The translations under genes and the position numbers were made by a program. From Aquarana catesbeiana (lineage: Eukaryota > Chordata > Amphibia > Anura > Ranidae), in assembly GCF_042186555.1 (NCBI RefSeq), contig NC_133328.1, positions 617,906,092 to 617,970,091 of the forward strand: 64,000 nt of DNA, written 5' to 3'. Positions 32,988 through 43,007 of the stretch are shown piece after piece; positions within the stretch are counted from its first letter, which is position 1, and every line of letters starts with the position of its first letter. The notes under the pieces are model-generated. The model had not been told where the DNA came from. It was given only the letters and a program-made list of their open reading frames with translations, and did no database searches.

Positions 32988-33573
32988 CAGGGGCGTAACT
33001 AGAAATAGTAGGGCCCCCCTGCAAACAGCCCCCCCCCCCCACAGCTGCCCTAGTGTCAATGCAGCGTGACCTGTGCCCAATACAGCGTGACCTGTGCCCC
33101 ATACAGCGTGACCTGTGCCCAATTCAGCCTGGTCTGCCTGTGCCCCATACAGCCCCACCTATGCAGAGGAATAGGCAAGCCACCCCGGATCAGCAGAGAG
33201 TGGGATTGCCCGCTGTAATAGCTTTCATTTGAATTTCCTGTCTTCCCGGGGCTCATCGTCACATAGCCCCACCTCTTGGCCTGACGCCTTTGATGATGTC
33301 ACATGTCCCGCATTGGATCGCATTCTGTCAAAGGCACCGGGCCAAAAGGTGGAGCTATGTGACGTGAGCCCCGGGAACACTGGAAGTTCTAATGAAAGCT
33401 CTTACATCGGGCAATTCAGCTCTCTGCTGATACGGACAGCTCGTCTCTTCCTTTCCTCTCTCTTCCCCTGGCTGGGAGACTGTGCCGGCAGTGCTCTCAT
33501 CCTCACTGGGCCCCACTTGGCTGCGGGCCCCATAGCGCCCACATGGGTCGCTATGGTGGTAGTTACGCCCCTG
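32988..33573. mobile_element. hAT-type MITE with perfect 8-bp target duplication
   Basis: The termini CAGGGGCGTAACTA and TAGTTACGCCCCTG are inverted. The direct repeat ACTGGAAG flanks it exactly (32980-32987 and 33574-33581). Inside are three tandem CAGCGTGACCTGTGCCC units (about 33061-33120) and an inverted TCACATAGCCCCACCT pair near 33260 and 33350. It is non-coding. Confidence 0.9.
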
Positions 33574-33689
33574 ACTGGAAGGTTTTTTTCCCTATAAAAA
33601 TAACAAACATGTTATACTTACCTCCTGTGTTGCAGTGGATTTGCACAGAGCAGCCCCAATCCTCCTCTTCTCGGGTCCCTCTTCGGCTC

Positions 33690-34198
33690 AGAACCACAAG
33701 TGCATCAAAGTGTATATTAAATTGAACAGCTTCAATAAACGAACCGTGAAAATGATATATATGACGAATACAGTGAAAATTTATATAGTGAAATAATAAA
33801 GTCTCCAGTAGTCTCCAAAATCACTTCCATGTAGTGACTATTCGCAGTCCATATTCAAATGGGGCAATCCTGTTCACCTTGTGAGTGGCCAGTGAAATAG
33901 ATGAAAGGCAATTTGTGATAATACCACCACCCGAGTGAATTGTAGGCTTACCAGAAACTGTGGACCCAAAAGAACATACGTTCTATGAGTCAGATGTGCT
34001 TGTATTGCCACCGGCAATGGAAGAAGAGCCTTGAAGATCAACAATGATGGAAATCTGGAGTCATCCAGGATAATGAAGGAGATGAGGGGGACTCACTTAA
34101 GGTGACCATAGATACATGGAAATTCAGCTGGTTCAGCAGGGATCGGTCACATTTCCATCCATGTGTGGTCACTCCTCTGCCGCCAGATCCTGCAGTGT
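33690..34198. mobile_element. 509-bp insertion with 12-bp target duplication
   Basis: The direct repeat CCTCTTCGGCTC lies at 33678-33689 and 34199-34210, and removing the insert rebuilds the host element sequence. A duplication of this length suggests a retroposed or LINE-mobilised sequence. There is no poly(A) tail or clear SINE promoter. Its family is unknown. Confidence 0.65.
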
Positions 34199-34570
34199 CC
34201 TCTTCGGCTCTCCTGGCCCCTCCCTCCTGTCCTGTGCCCCCACAGCAAGCCACTTGCTATGGGGGCACCCGAGCCGAGTCACAGTTCTCTGTGTCCATTC
34301 AGACACGGAGCCCCAACCCAGCCCTGCTCCCTCTCTCCCCTGATTGGCTAGCTGACTTTGATTGACAGCAGTGGGAGCCAATGGCACCGCTGCTGTATCT
34401 CAGCCAATCAGGAAGGAGAATGTGGACATTGCTGGACAGAGATGGGGCTCAGGTAAGTGTTAGGGGGGTGCTGCACACAGAAGGCTTTTTATCTTAATAC
34501 ATAAAATGCATTAAGAAAAAAAAAAAAACATTCTGTCCTTACAACCCCTTTAATACAGAGAATCCATTAA

Positions 34571-34832
34571 CCACTTCAGCCCCGGAAGGATTTGCCCCCT
34601 TAATGACCAGGCCATTTTTTGCGATACGGCACTGCGTCGCTTTAACTGACAATTGCACGGTCGTGCGACGTTGTACCCAAACAAAATGTCCTTTTTTTCC
34701 CCCACAAATAGAACTTTCTTTTGGTGGTATTTGATCACCTCTGCGGTTTTTATTTTTTGAGCTATAAACAAAAAAAAGAGCCACAATTTTGGAAAAAAAA
34801 TAAAAATTTATGCTATAATAAATATCCACAAA

Positions 34833-34880
<48 letters not shown>

Positions 34881-35541
34881 AAAACAAATTAATTAATCAG
34901 TTTAGGCCGATATGTAGTCTTCTACGTATTTTTGGTAAAAAAATCGCAATTGATCGGTTTGCGCAAAAGTTATTGCGTCTACAAACTATGGGATAGATTT
35001 AGGGACTTTTATGGGGGGTTTTTTATTGTTTTTACTAGTAATGGCGGTGATCTGCAATTTTTAGTAGGACTGCGACATTGCGGCGGAGTAATCTGACCCC
35101 AAATGACACTTTTTGGGGACCATTGACATTATTAAATTGATTGGTGCTATAAAAATGCAGTGATCAGTGTAAACATGTCACTGGCAGGGAAGGGGTTAAC
35201 ACTAGGGGGCGATCATGGGGTGTTAAGTGTGTTCCCTGGGTATGTTCTAACTGTAGGGGGATGGGCTCACTGGGACTTGACAGAGATCACTGCTCCCGAT
35301 CACTGGGAACAGAAGATCTCTGACATGTCATCTGGCAGAATGGGGAATCGCCTTGTTTACATAGGCAGTTCCCTGCTCTGCCTCTCCTCACCGCGATCGC
35401 GGTTTGCCGGCGGACATAGACTCCACCGGACCCACAAGAGCGCACCCCCCCGCAACTGCGCCTGCGCGAGCCGCCCTATAGCTATTCTCGCAGCAGAGCC
35501 GTCCTGCTGCAGGATATCTGCGTGAGCTCGTCAACTAGTGG
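34571..35541 (+). mobile_element. TTAACCACTT-family element, best-preserved copy
   Basis: Bounded by TTAA at 34567-34570 and 35542-35545, with CCACTTCAGCCCCGGAAGG at the left and CGTCAACTAGTGG at the right. It is 971 bp, contains a (TA)n run at about 34838-34874 and has a GC-rich right third. It serves as the reference for the other copies. It encodes no transposase, so it would depend on one elsewhere; piggyBac-type machinery is inferred from TTAA only. Confidence 0.8.
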
Positions 35542-35545
35542 TTAA

Positions 35546-36015
35546 AGTAGTAGTAAACTGTCACATGTACCCAGTGAAGTGACTGGCCTCAGTTGATACA
35601 CAGAGATGAAACAAATCATCCTACATAAGTTGTACCTGTTTATCTCCAGCCGTCTTTCCCCTATATCCATTTAAAGTGCAGAGTTTACATTATATATCTC
35701 AGTTCTGAAAAGCAGGGGATAGAGAGCTGAAGTTACACCAGTGAGGAGAGCTCTGAGAGCTGATTGGAGGGAAGGGACACACCCCCCTTCACACAACACA
35801 CAGGAACAGAGCTGAGACTTTATATCTGCTGGAGTTCCTTCCCCTGTCACCATTTATCTCATGGTGTCAGGAAAATTTGTCAGAACGGATTCATGCTGCT
35901 AGCAGAGGAAGGAGACAGCAGACAAATATGACACTTAGTGCTCTGGACTGAGACAAGTACACACTATAGAGGGATATGCTTTGTTCATATTTCATGTCCG
36001 AGGTTTACAACCACT
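35546..36015 (-). mobile_element. TTAA-family element, reverse relative of 32125-32599
   Basis: It starts immediately after TTAA 35542-35545 and ends GAGGTTTACAACCACT before TTAA 36016-36019. It matches 32125-32599 in inverse orientation. Sharing a border TTAA with its neighbour repeats the chaining seen at 27.7 and 32.1 kb. Confidence 0.72.
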
Positions 36016-36039
36016 TTAAGGTAAGCCTTTAGCCTTTAG

Positions 36040-38268
36040 AATCACTGTAACTGTTTGCCGATCGCATAACTTAGCCAGGAGAGACACAGAACTGAGCTCT
36101 GCCTATCTATGTAAACAAGGAAGAACTCCGTTCTGACACGGGGGAAGTGATGGATTTTGGTTCCTACAAAGCAAAGCAGGGAATAAATTCCATCTCTACT
36201 CCTAGTAAAAGCACCTCACAGTGCCCTAGAAATGAACCCCATTCCCAGCCAGTGTCAGTACAGTGACAGTGTATATTATTAGCAATGATCACTGTATTAG
36301 TGTCACTGGTGATGATAGTGACAGTTCGTCAATTCTCATCTAGTGATTTGTCACAGCAGATGTCGATCAGAGGGTACCAGCCAATAGAGGATTGCCAGCA
36401 TCCTCTGATCGTTGGGAAGACATGCAGGACAGGGCTCTGCCTATATAAACAAGGCAGAGATCTGTCCTGTCAGCTGTAAAGTAATAGATTTTCTTTCCCC
36501 GCAAAGCAAGGAATAAAATCCACCACATCCCCTAAGCCTCGTACACACAATCGGATTGTTGACCAGCAAAACCTCAGACTTTTGTCCAAAGGGCGTTGGC
36601 CCAAACTTGTCTTGCATACACACGGCCACACAATTGTTGGCCAACAATCATGAATGTAGTGATGTACTACGTGGTTTTTCAGCTATTTTGCGCCACCCTT
36701 TGGGCTCCTTCCGCTAATTTCGTGTTAGTAGAAGTTTGGTGAGTGTTGATTTGCGCTTTTCAGTTTGTTTCTGAACGGCCGTTCGTCAACCAGCCATGTT
36801 GTGGAATCGGAGGAGATAACATGTTATATATTATTGGCCTTGGAGTTATTGCTTTGACATTATTTTTTGGCTGAATAATGATTTGATTTGGTATATTTTC
36901 TATATTTTTGGATGCATAGAATGCACTTTTTGGTTAAGTTCTATTTGCAGATAACATGTCTAATTTTATGTTTTCTTTTTTTAATGCACAATAAAAAAAA
37001 TTGTGTAGAATAATACTTGGCTATGTGTTTTACTTCAAATGACAGTTTGGGAGTAGTAGTTACATTTAAAAAAAATACAATGTAAAATTAACAAGGGACA
37101 CCAACATAGTTGTATCTTTGGTCTTAAAAACTACAGGATAATGGTGTTGTGGTAACTTGCCCAAATAATAAAAAAAAAAAAACATAATAATATTATTCCT
37201 GATATCACTAGAAAAAAAAAGCCTTTGAAAATTAGTTTGCAATAACTTCATCAGTATCACCAGGAAAGCAGCTTCATTAGAAGAAGAGAATTGTGCGCTG
37301 CATTTCCAGACTTCATAATTTGCCGCGTCACGAATGTTAATTCTCCATTACGAGCGCAAGTTTACAAGACCGACCGCTTCTGCCTCGTCCTTGCTTCCGA
37401 GCATGCGTGTTTGTGCTTTGGACTTTCGTCCGACGGACTTGTGTACACACGCTCGGAAAATCCGACAACAGACATTTGTCCGCGGAAAATTTGAAAACCT
37501 GCCATCCAACATTTGTTGGCGGAAAATCCAACAACAGCCTGTCATCACACATTTCCTGTCGGAAAATCTGATCGTGTGTACGAGGCTTAAGTGAAAGCTC
37601 CCCGCATAGTACACAAAAACACAGGTTTAACCTTTTGATCACCTTAGATGTTTAACCCCTTCCCAGCCAGTGTCATTAGTACAGTGACAGTGCACATTTT
37701 TAGCACTGATCACTGTATTAGCGTCGCTGGTTCCCCCAAAGTATCAGACTGTCTGCCGCAATATCGCAGTCCCACTATAAGCTGCTGATCGCTGCCATTA
37801 CTAGTATAAAAAAATAAAATTTAAAAAATCAATAAAAATTCCAGTATATATCTCCTGTCGTAACTTTTTGTGCAAACCAATCAGTATACGTTTATTGGGA
37901 TTTATTTTTATACCAAAAATATGTAGCAGAATACATTGTGGCCTAAATTGATGAAGAAATTAGATTTTTTTTTTAAATTATGGGATATGTTTTATAGCAG
38001 AAAGTAAAAAATATTGTTGTTTTTTTTTTCATCATTGTCTGTCTTTTTTTTTTTTTTTGTTAATAGTGCAAAAAAACAAAAAAAAAACAAACAGTGGTGA
38101 TCAAATACCACCAAAAGAAAAAGAAAGCTCTATTCGTGGGGAAAAAATGACATACATTTTATTTGTGTGCAGTGTTGCAATTGTCAGTTAAAGCAATGCA
38201 GTGCTGTAAAGCAAAAAAATGCTCTGGTCATTAAGGGGGGTAAATCGTCCAGAAGGGTCAAGTGGTTG
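36040..38268 (-). mobile_element. TTAACCACTT-family element(s), split by the TWA element
   Basis: Blocks such as CAGCCAGTGTCAGTACAGTG (about 36249) and its related copy near 37667 flank the insertion at 36535-37587. The right end AGAAGGGTCAAGTGG (about 38254-38268) corresponds to the family's AAGTGG terminus, but TTAA has mutated to TTGC. Because the CAGTGTCA...GATCACTGTATTAG block appears twice, two copies may be joined here. Confidence 0.6.
36535..37587. mobile_element. Non-autonomous DNA transposon, GCCTCGTACACAC ends
   Basis: The inverted termini AGCCTCGTACACACAATCGG and CTGATCGTGTGTACGAGGCT (a G-for-A type mismatch in the middle) are bordered by TA. It is about 1.05 kb. A shorter relative at 55434-55822 has a likely TTA target site, which points to a PIF/Harbinger-type element; that assignment is inference. 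The interior has no transposase. Confidence 0.75.
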
Positions 38269-38299
38269 CTGGTTCTGAATTTCCCTGGTACTGTTAGAA

Positions 38300-38510
38300 C
38301 CCCATACACACTATTAGTTTTCTGCAGATTTTTGTCTTCAGATTTACCAAAACCATGTAGTGCAAGGGCCTGCCTGATTGCATACAAATTGAAACTCTTA
38401 AGGTTTGATATTATATATTATATTATATTATATTATAATATATTATATGGTTTTGTTAAATCTGAAGACAAAAATCTGCAGAAAATCTAATAGTGTGTAA
38501 TGGGGCCTTG
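38300..38510. mobile_element. AT-rich palindromic MITE
   Basis: The arms CACACTATTAG...CTGCAGATTTTTGTCTTCAG (from about 38308) and CTGAAGACAAAAATCTGCAG...CTAATAGTGTGT (to about 38498) are inverted. The centre is a (TATTA)n-like run at about 38410-38450. A related copy at about 55345-55905 is split by another element. Confidence 0.8.
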
Positions 38511-39073
38511 GAGTGCAGTAATTTGTTGTTTAAATCTCTAAAACAGGACCGAGATGGTGGCCCCCCTTGAATATATGAAAATGTTGAAAAACAATAACAT
38601 TTTTATATATAAAAAAAAAAAAAAGTGCCCATTAAATGAATCTTTATTTTACAAAGTGAAATGACTCCATATCCGCTCCAGTGGATGAAGAGGTTGATTT
38701 GTTGGTTCTGACACCCATGAACTGAGCAGAGTCTGATCTCAGATCTGAATGTTCTGTTCAACCTCTCAGAGATTCATCTCACTCCAGTAACCTGCTCAAG
38801 ATGTTGGAACATAAACAGCTGCCTGGCTGGATGACTCTGCAGAGTCCATCGCTTGATTTGCCCCCTTTTTGCTACTTTCAGGATGGTAAATAGTTTGACA
38901 TCTCTGAGTGCCCTTTTCAAGGGCTCATATGGACGGGGTGTTCATTTCAAATGCAGTCCTTTCTGATTAAACACCGCGGCCTGGGCCAAGTCAAATTTTC
39001 AAAACCTTCCACGACCCAACAGTAACACCTGATTCACACTGGTATGACTTGTCGTGCAACTTTGGACATCAAA
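38511..39073. other. Intergenic sequence, no supported gene
   Basis: Unique-looking DNA with an A-run at 38612-38624. The right edge (about 39030-39073) leads into the tandem array. Nothing coding is supported. Confidence 0.45.
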
Positions 39074-39343
39074 GACAAGTCGTACCCCATGTTTTCCCAT
39101 AATAGCCAACATATATATAGTACATGATTTAATAATATAAATTACAGCAGAATTATCCGTGGACAGCAATTCCCATGATCAGTTGACGCGTTTCACGCGT
39201 CAGGATGGAAGAGGAAAAGTTGCAGTCGCATGACAAGTCGTACCCCATGTTTTCCCATAATAACCAACATATATATATAGTACATGATTTAATACATTAA
39301 TTACAGCAGAATTATCCGTGGACAGCAATCCCCATCATCAGTC

Positions 39344-39372
39344 GACGCGTTTCCCGTTACTGCTTCATCAGG
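39344..39372 (-). ncRNA. Hammerhead-ribozyme-like motif, array unit 2
   Basis: On the - strand the order CTGATGA, 11-nt spacer, GAAAC, GCGTC matches the catalytic core layout of a minimal type I hammerhead with a very short helix III, with GTC as the possible cleavage triplet. Helix II is poor: the spacer AGCAGTAACGG has no good pairing. Helix I has only two clear pairs next to the core. Such small hammerheads are known in Penelope-like retroelements, but activity here is unproven and probably lost. Confidence 0.35.
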
Positions 39373-39509
39373 ATGGAAGAGGAAAAGATGCAGTCGCATG
39401 ACAAGTCGTACCCCATGTTTTCCCATAATAGCCAACATATATATAGTACATGATTTAATAAATTAATTACAGCAGAATTATCCGTGGACAGCAATGCCCA
39501 TCATCAGTT

Positions 39510-39538
39510 GACGCGTTTCCCGTTAGTGCTTCATCAGG
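39510..39538 (-). ncRNA. Hammerhead-ribozyme-like motif, array unit 3
   Basis: Same layout as unit 2, with spacer AGCACTAACGG and the same CTGATGA, GAAAC and GCGTC boxes. The core boxes agree in both units while the spacer differs by one base. Weak helix II pairing keeps confidence low. Confidence 0.33.
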
Positions 39539-39644
39539 ATGGAAGAGGAAAAGTTACAGTGGTAACTGGATAGACAAATCGTTTAGCATTATGTAACATA
39601 TTCATACAATGTTTAAATATTGTTTTAGTGCAATATAGGAAAGA

Positions 39645-40174
39645 ATGCTGAGAAATCCAGCCAGATGGTTATCCGTCATGTAATACCATCAGGGAGGCGT
39701 GTGATTGGCCCCAAGTTTATTCTGCAGCAGGACAACCACCCCAAACATGCAGCCGATGTCATTAAGTACTATCTTCAGCATAAAGAAGAAGAAGCAGTCC
39801 TGGAAGGGATGGTTTGGCCCCCCACAGAGCCCTGATCTCAACATCATTGAGTCTGTCTGGAGAGACAGAAGGATTTGAGGGAGCCGACATCGACAGAAGA
39901 TCTGTGGTTAGTTCTCCAAGATGTTTGGAACAACCTACCTGCCGAGTTCCTTCAACAACTGTATGGTAGTGTACCTAGAAGAACTGATGCTGTTTTGAGG
40001 GCAAAGGGCGGTCACACCAAAGATTGATTGGATTTGGATTTCTCTTCTGTTCATTTACTTTCCATTATGTTAATTGATAAAAATAAACTATTAACAGTTC
40101 TATTTCTGAAACAGAATAAAATCTCTTAATTTACAAAAAATGTTCACACCTGCCTAAAACTTTTGCACAGTACT
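39645..40174 (+). pseudogene. 3' part of a Tc1-like transposon with decayed transposase
   Basis: Reading on the + strand, fragments FILQQDNHPKHAADVIKYY (second catalytic aspartate region, about 39717-39773) and PDLNIIESVWRD (third catalytic acidic residue, about 39831-39866) identify a Tc1-type transposase C-terminus. Stops and frameshifts interrupt it. The element ends with the terminal repeat AAACTTTTGCACAGTACT (40157-40174). The 5' half is missing. Confidence 0.88.
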
Positions 40175-40192
40175 CTAAGTATTTGTTATTGT

Positions 40193-40633
40193 AAAGTGAT
40201 ACTAAAGGCTTTAGTTTTTTTCTTTTGTGTAAAATAAAAATAAAAAGTCATATTTACCTACTCTGTGCAACGATATTGAAGAGAAAGGTGACTTACCTCC
40301 TCGTCTAGCTGTCCTCCACTGGCTCTGCCAGGTTCGCTTTCCTCCAGCTACCTCCTTAGCAAGCTGGGTGCTAAGAAGGCACACATGGGTGCAAGCTCCT
40401 GAGCTGGGCTGTGTGCCTCCATAAACACACACAGCGCTGGTAAGCCACGCCCCCCTCTATCCTCAAAGGATTTTGACAACAGCAGGAGCCTAAGGCTGCC
40501 CTCAGTGTCTCCTTTGAAGCAGGACGTGAGGGGTGGTGGGGTTTGTGCTGGAGCCGTGACAGGAGTAAGGTAAGTGTTTAGGGACAGAGGAGGGTAGGAG
40601 AGGTAGTGGGGAGTGATTTTGTTTTTTTTTACC
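40193..40633 (+). mobile_element. TTAA-family short element (CTGTGC/GCACAG family)
   Basis: Starts near TTGTAAAGTGATACTAAAGG and ends before TTAA 40634-40637. It shares the AAAAGTCATATTTACCTACT / CCTCCATAAACACACACAGC organisation with copies at 30.3 and 32.6 kb. It is non-coding. A further fragment of the related GGATGCTGCACACAGAAGG block lies at about 40970-41065. Confidence 0.6.
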
Positions 40634-41218
40634 TTAAAGTGATATTAAAGTCCTGGATTTTTTTGTTTAACCAGTTCCTGCCTGCACTATAGCCAAAAGA
40701 CAGCTACAGCGCTGGCTTACTTTACTGGGGGAGGGCTTCATATGACATCCTCCTGTGATCGCGCTGCCCAGTGGTAAAGATCCAATCACAGCAGCCCTTT
40801 ATCATGTGATCAGCTGTGTCCAATGACAGCTGATAACGGTGTAAACGCAAGCCAGTTATGTGTGTGTTATGTGTTAAAGGGACATCTACACTGATAATCA
40901 AAGCACTGATTATCAGTGTCGTCCCAACAGTGCCCACCATGCAACATCACAGGACTGAGATGAGGCTCAGGTAAGTATGAGGGGGGATGCTGCACACAGA
41001 AGGTTTTTAATCTTAATGTATAGAATGCATTAAGATTTAAAAAAAAAAAAACATTCTGCACTTTAATTCGGTAATGCATTACAGGAAACAAAAAAAAAAA
41101 TGTTTAGACTTTTGAACTATTGCTAAATAAGGTCCAAAGCAGAAATGTAAAAACTCCTCTGGTCCATAGGGGTAGGGGTTGTACAGGGGTGAGTGAGGAA
41201 GTGTTTAACCACTTGTTG

Positions 41219-41945
41219 CACAATCACATACATGTACGTGATTGTGTTCAAGTGGTTATACGGGGGTTATGGCTGCAGCTGTATGACCCTTTTATTTTTA
41301 TTTTTTTTCAGTCGGCAATGCTCTTTCATCTAAAAGCAATCCTAGCAGCTCATTAGCCGCTGGATTGCTTTTTACAGGCTCTCCCCCCCCGCCCGGGGAG
41401 CCCGGTATCCGATCCGGCGGTGCGGTCGGGGAGCCTGATATCCGGCGGTGCTACCAGGTTCTCATGGAGCTGGCCAAAGACTGGGATGTCCCCGGCCATC
41501 TCTGTGGTTTAGGAGGCTGGAAGCAATGTCACGGTGTCGCTTTCAGTTCAGATGAAAAAAACACATAAAGAGGACCTGTCATGCCTTATTCCTATCACAA
41601 GAGATGTTTACATTTCTTGTGATGGAAATAAAAGTGATAAAAATAGGGGATAGTGTAAAAAAGAAAAAAAAAGTCATATTTTTTTTTTAAAGCGCCCCCC
41701 CTCCCCTGTGCTTGCGTGCAGAAGCGATCGTATATGTAGGTTGTGCACTCATGAGTAAACCGTGTTTGCACCACACATGTGAGATATCGCCGCAAACATT
41801 ATAGCGAGAGCAATAATATTAGCGCCAGACCTCCTTTGTAACTCTAAACTGGTAACCTGTAAAAAAATTTTAAGTACCGAAGTTTGTCGCCATTGCACGC
41901 GCGCCACTCTTTTTACATATTTATTTGGGAAAAAAATGTTGAAAA
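41219..41945 (+). mobile_element. TTAACCACTT-type element, divergent subfamily
   Basis: It starts after TTAA 41215-41218 with CCACTTGTTGCACAATCACA, has an inverted pair (CATGTACGTGATTGTG), and includes AAGAGGACCTGTCATGCCTT (about 41569), also found near 53451 and, reversed, near 59195. The right end is undefined. Confidence 0.55.
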
Positions 41946-41949
41946 CCAT

Positions 41950-42093
41950 TTATCATTTTCACTTCACGATTATGTGCCACTCTGTGTTGGTCTATCACAT
42001 AAAATCCCAATAAAAATACATTTACGATTTTGGTTGTAACATGACAAAATGTGGAAAATGTCAAGGGGTATGAATACTTTTTCAAGGCACTGT
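41950..42093 (+). mobile_element. 3' end of a Tc1/mariner element
   Basis: The block AATCCCAATAAAAATACATT through GGTTGTAACATGACAAAATG to the terminal CTTTTTCAAGGCACTGTA (ending about 42093) is the typical 3' end of a widespread vertebrate Tc1 family. No transposase remains. It lies about 370 bp upstream of the TG TATA box. Confidence 0.75.
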
Positions 42094-42359
42094 ACTTTCC
42101 ATTTCCTCTTCTTTGGTTTGACAGAAACAACTCATGTTGTCCATAGAAAACAGAGTTCAAAATGAATTGGGATCAGTTGCGATGGGCAACCTGTAATTTC
42201 TTTGTTTGCTTTTTTCAACCATAAATCCACGGGGGTCTAGTAGTACTGATCTCTGTCTTGTATTTCCAGATTAATAAATGCCCCTTTGGCTTAAAAAAAA
42301 AAAGGATCTTTTGGATATTGCTTTGCGTTTATTGCACAGATTTTTACCCCCCTAATGGT

Positions 42360-42548
42360 TATTGTAGCAGACACTTCATCCCACTCCAGTAAACCTTGTA
42401 ATAGCTTACCTGCGTCAGTGCATGAGTCTGCAAGTTAGTCCACTACACCCCCTCCCCTTTTCCAGCTATATAAGAAGCAGCAGGATTTGTGAACCTTTGC
42501 TGGTCCATCACCCCCGACTGCCTCTGAAGGGGCAACAACACAGACATA
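42360..42548 (+). promoter_or_regulatory. TG: Thyroglobulin proximal promoter, TATA box and short 5' UTR
   Basis: TATATAAG at 42467-42474 would place the start site near 42495-42500, giving a 5' UTR of about 50 bases without upstream ATG. Upstream are a forkhead-like GTAAAC (about 42389) directly followed by CTTG, and a CAAG core (about 42431). Thyroid promoters are known to use FOXE1, NKX2-1 (CAAG core) and PAX8, but these short matches are only candidates. The ATG context has A at -3 and G at +4. Confidence 0.7.
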
Positions 42549-42612
42549 ATGGCCCGGCTATCTATTATCACCTTAACCTGCATCATTGGTACAGCTTCTG
42601 CTACAGTAGCAG
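42549..42612 (+). CDS. TG: Thyroglobulin exon 1, signal peptide
   Basis: ATG at 42549 opens 21 codons plus one base before a strong GTGAGT donor at 42613. The peptide has an early arginine, a hydrophobic core (IITLTCIIG) and an ASA motif suited to signal-peptidase cleavage, so the product enters the secretory pathway. It ends in phase 1, and the G joins the first two bases of exon 2 to make glutamate. After cleavage the mature chain would start TVA-EY, placing the first tyrosine at position 5, as in mammalian thyroglobulin. Thyroglobulin is the thyroid prohormone that is iodinated in the follicle lumen. This coding exon is too short for ordinary gene finders; TATA box, start context, donor and exon 2 all agree. 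Confidence 0.92.
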
Positions 42613-42867
42613 GTGAGTAATGACTGCGTGTATCTTACTGTTATAGATAGCATCTATTACCTGGTTGTTTTACTAGTATAAGGTGAATAGTATTTTTTTT
42701 TTTTTAATTTCAGACACTTTATAGACTGACCTCTAATAGCCAGAACCAACCCCAAAACTTGAGTCATTATGTGGCTTAGGTTTCAACCGTTGCATCAGTT
42801 TCTTGTGAATGGATAAGATGAATGTATACTCAGACCAACCAATCCAGTATTAGGGGGGGCATATTAA
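42613..42867 (+). other. TG: Start of TG intron 1
   Basis: Intron 1 runs from 42613 to 60071 (about 17.5 kb) and is almost wholly transposon-derived. This first stretch contains a T-run (about 42692-42705) and no recognised element. Confidence 0.8.
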
Positions 42868-43003
42868 CCACTTGCTTACCGGGCACTTTCACCCCCTTCC
42901 TGCCCAGGCCAATTTTCGGCTTTCAGCGCTCTCACACTTTGAATGACAATTGTGCGATTAATGCAACACTGTTCACACAAATAGGGCTTTCTTTTGGTGA
43001 TAT
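42868..43003 (+). mobile_element. Truncated TTAACCACTT-family element
   Basis: It begins CCACTTGCTTACCGGGCACT after TTAA 42864-42867 and follows the family sequence to TTTCTTTTGGTGATA, where TTAA 43004-43007 starts the next copy. Either the rest was deleted or the next copy landed in an internal TTAA. Confidence 0.7.
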
Positions 43004-43007
43004 TTAA

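Larger units (their letters stand above)
32604..34549 (+). mobile_element. Two abutting copies of the CTGCTCTGTG short-element family with nested insertions
   Basis: TTATACTTACCTGCTCTGTG (from about 32614) and TTATACTTACCTCCTGTGTT (from about 33612) start two related copies. Both run through GCACAGAG and CTCCTCTTC blocks; the second ends before TTAA at 34550-34553. Insertions at 32988-33573 and 33690-34198 split them. No gene is present. Confidence 0.6.
39074..39568 (-). repeat. Three tandem units of 158-168 bp carrying a hammerhead-like core
   Basis: GACAAGTCGTACCCCATGTT starts units at 39074, 39232 and 39400. Each continues with ATATAGTACATGATTTAATA, AGAATTATCCGTGGACAGCA and then GACGCGTTTC. 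In units 2 and 3 this is followed by CTTCATCAGGATGGAAGAGG; unit 1 has lost about 10 bp right in this box. Read on the - strand, units 2 and 3 give CCTGATGAAG, a short spacer and GGAAACGCGTC. Confidence 0.9.
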
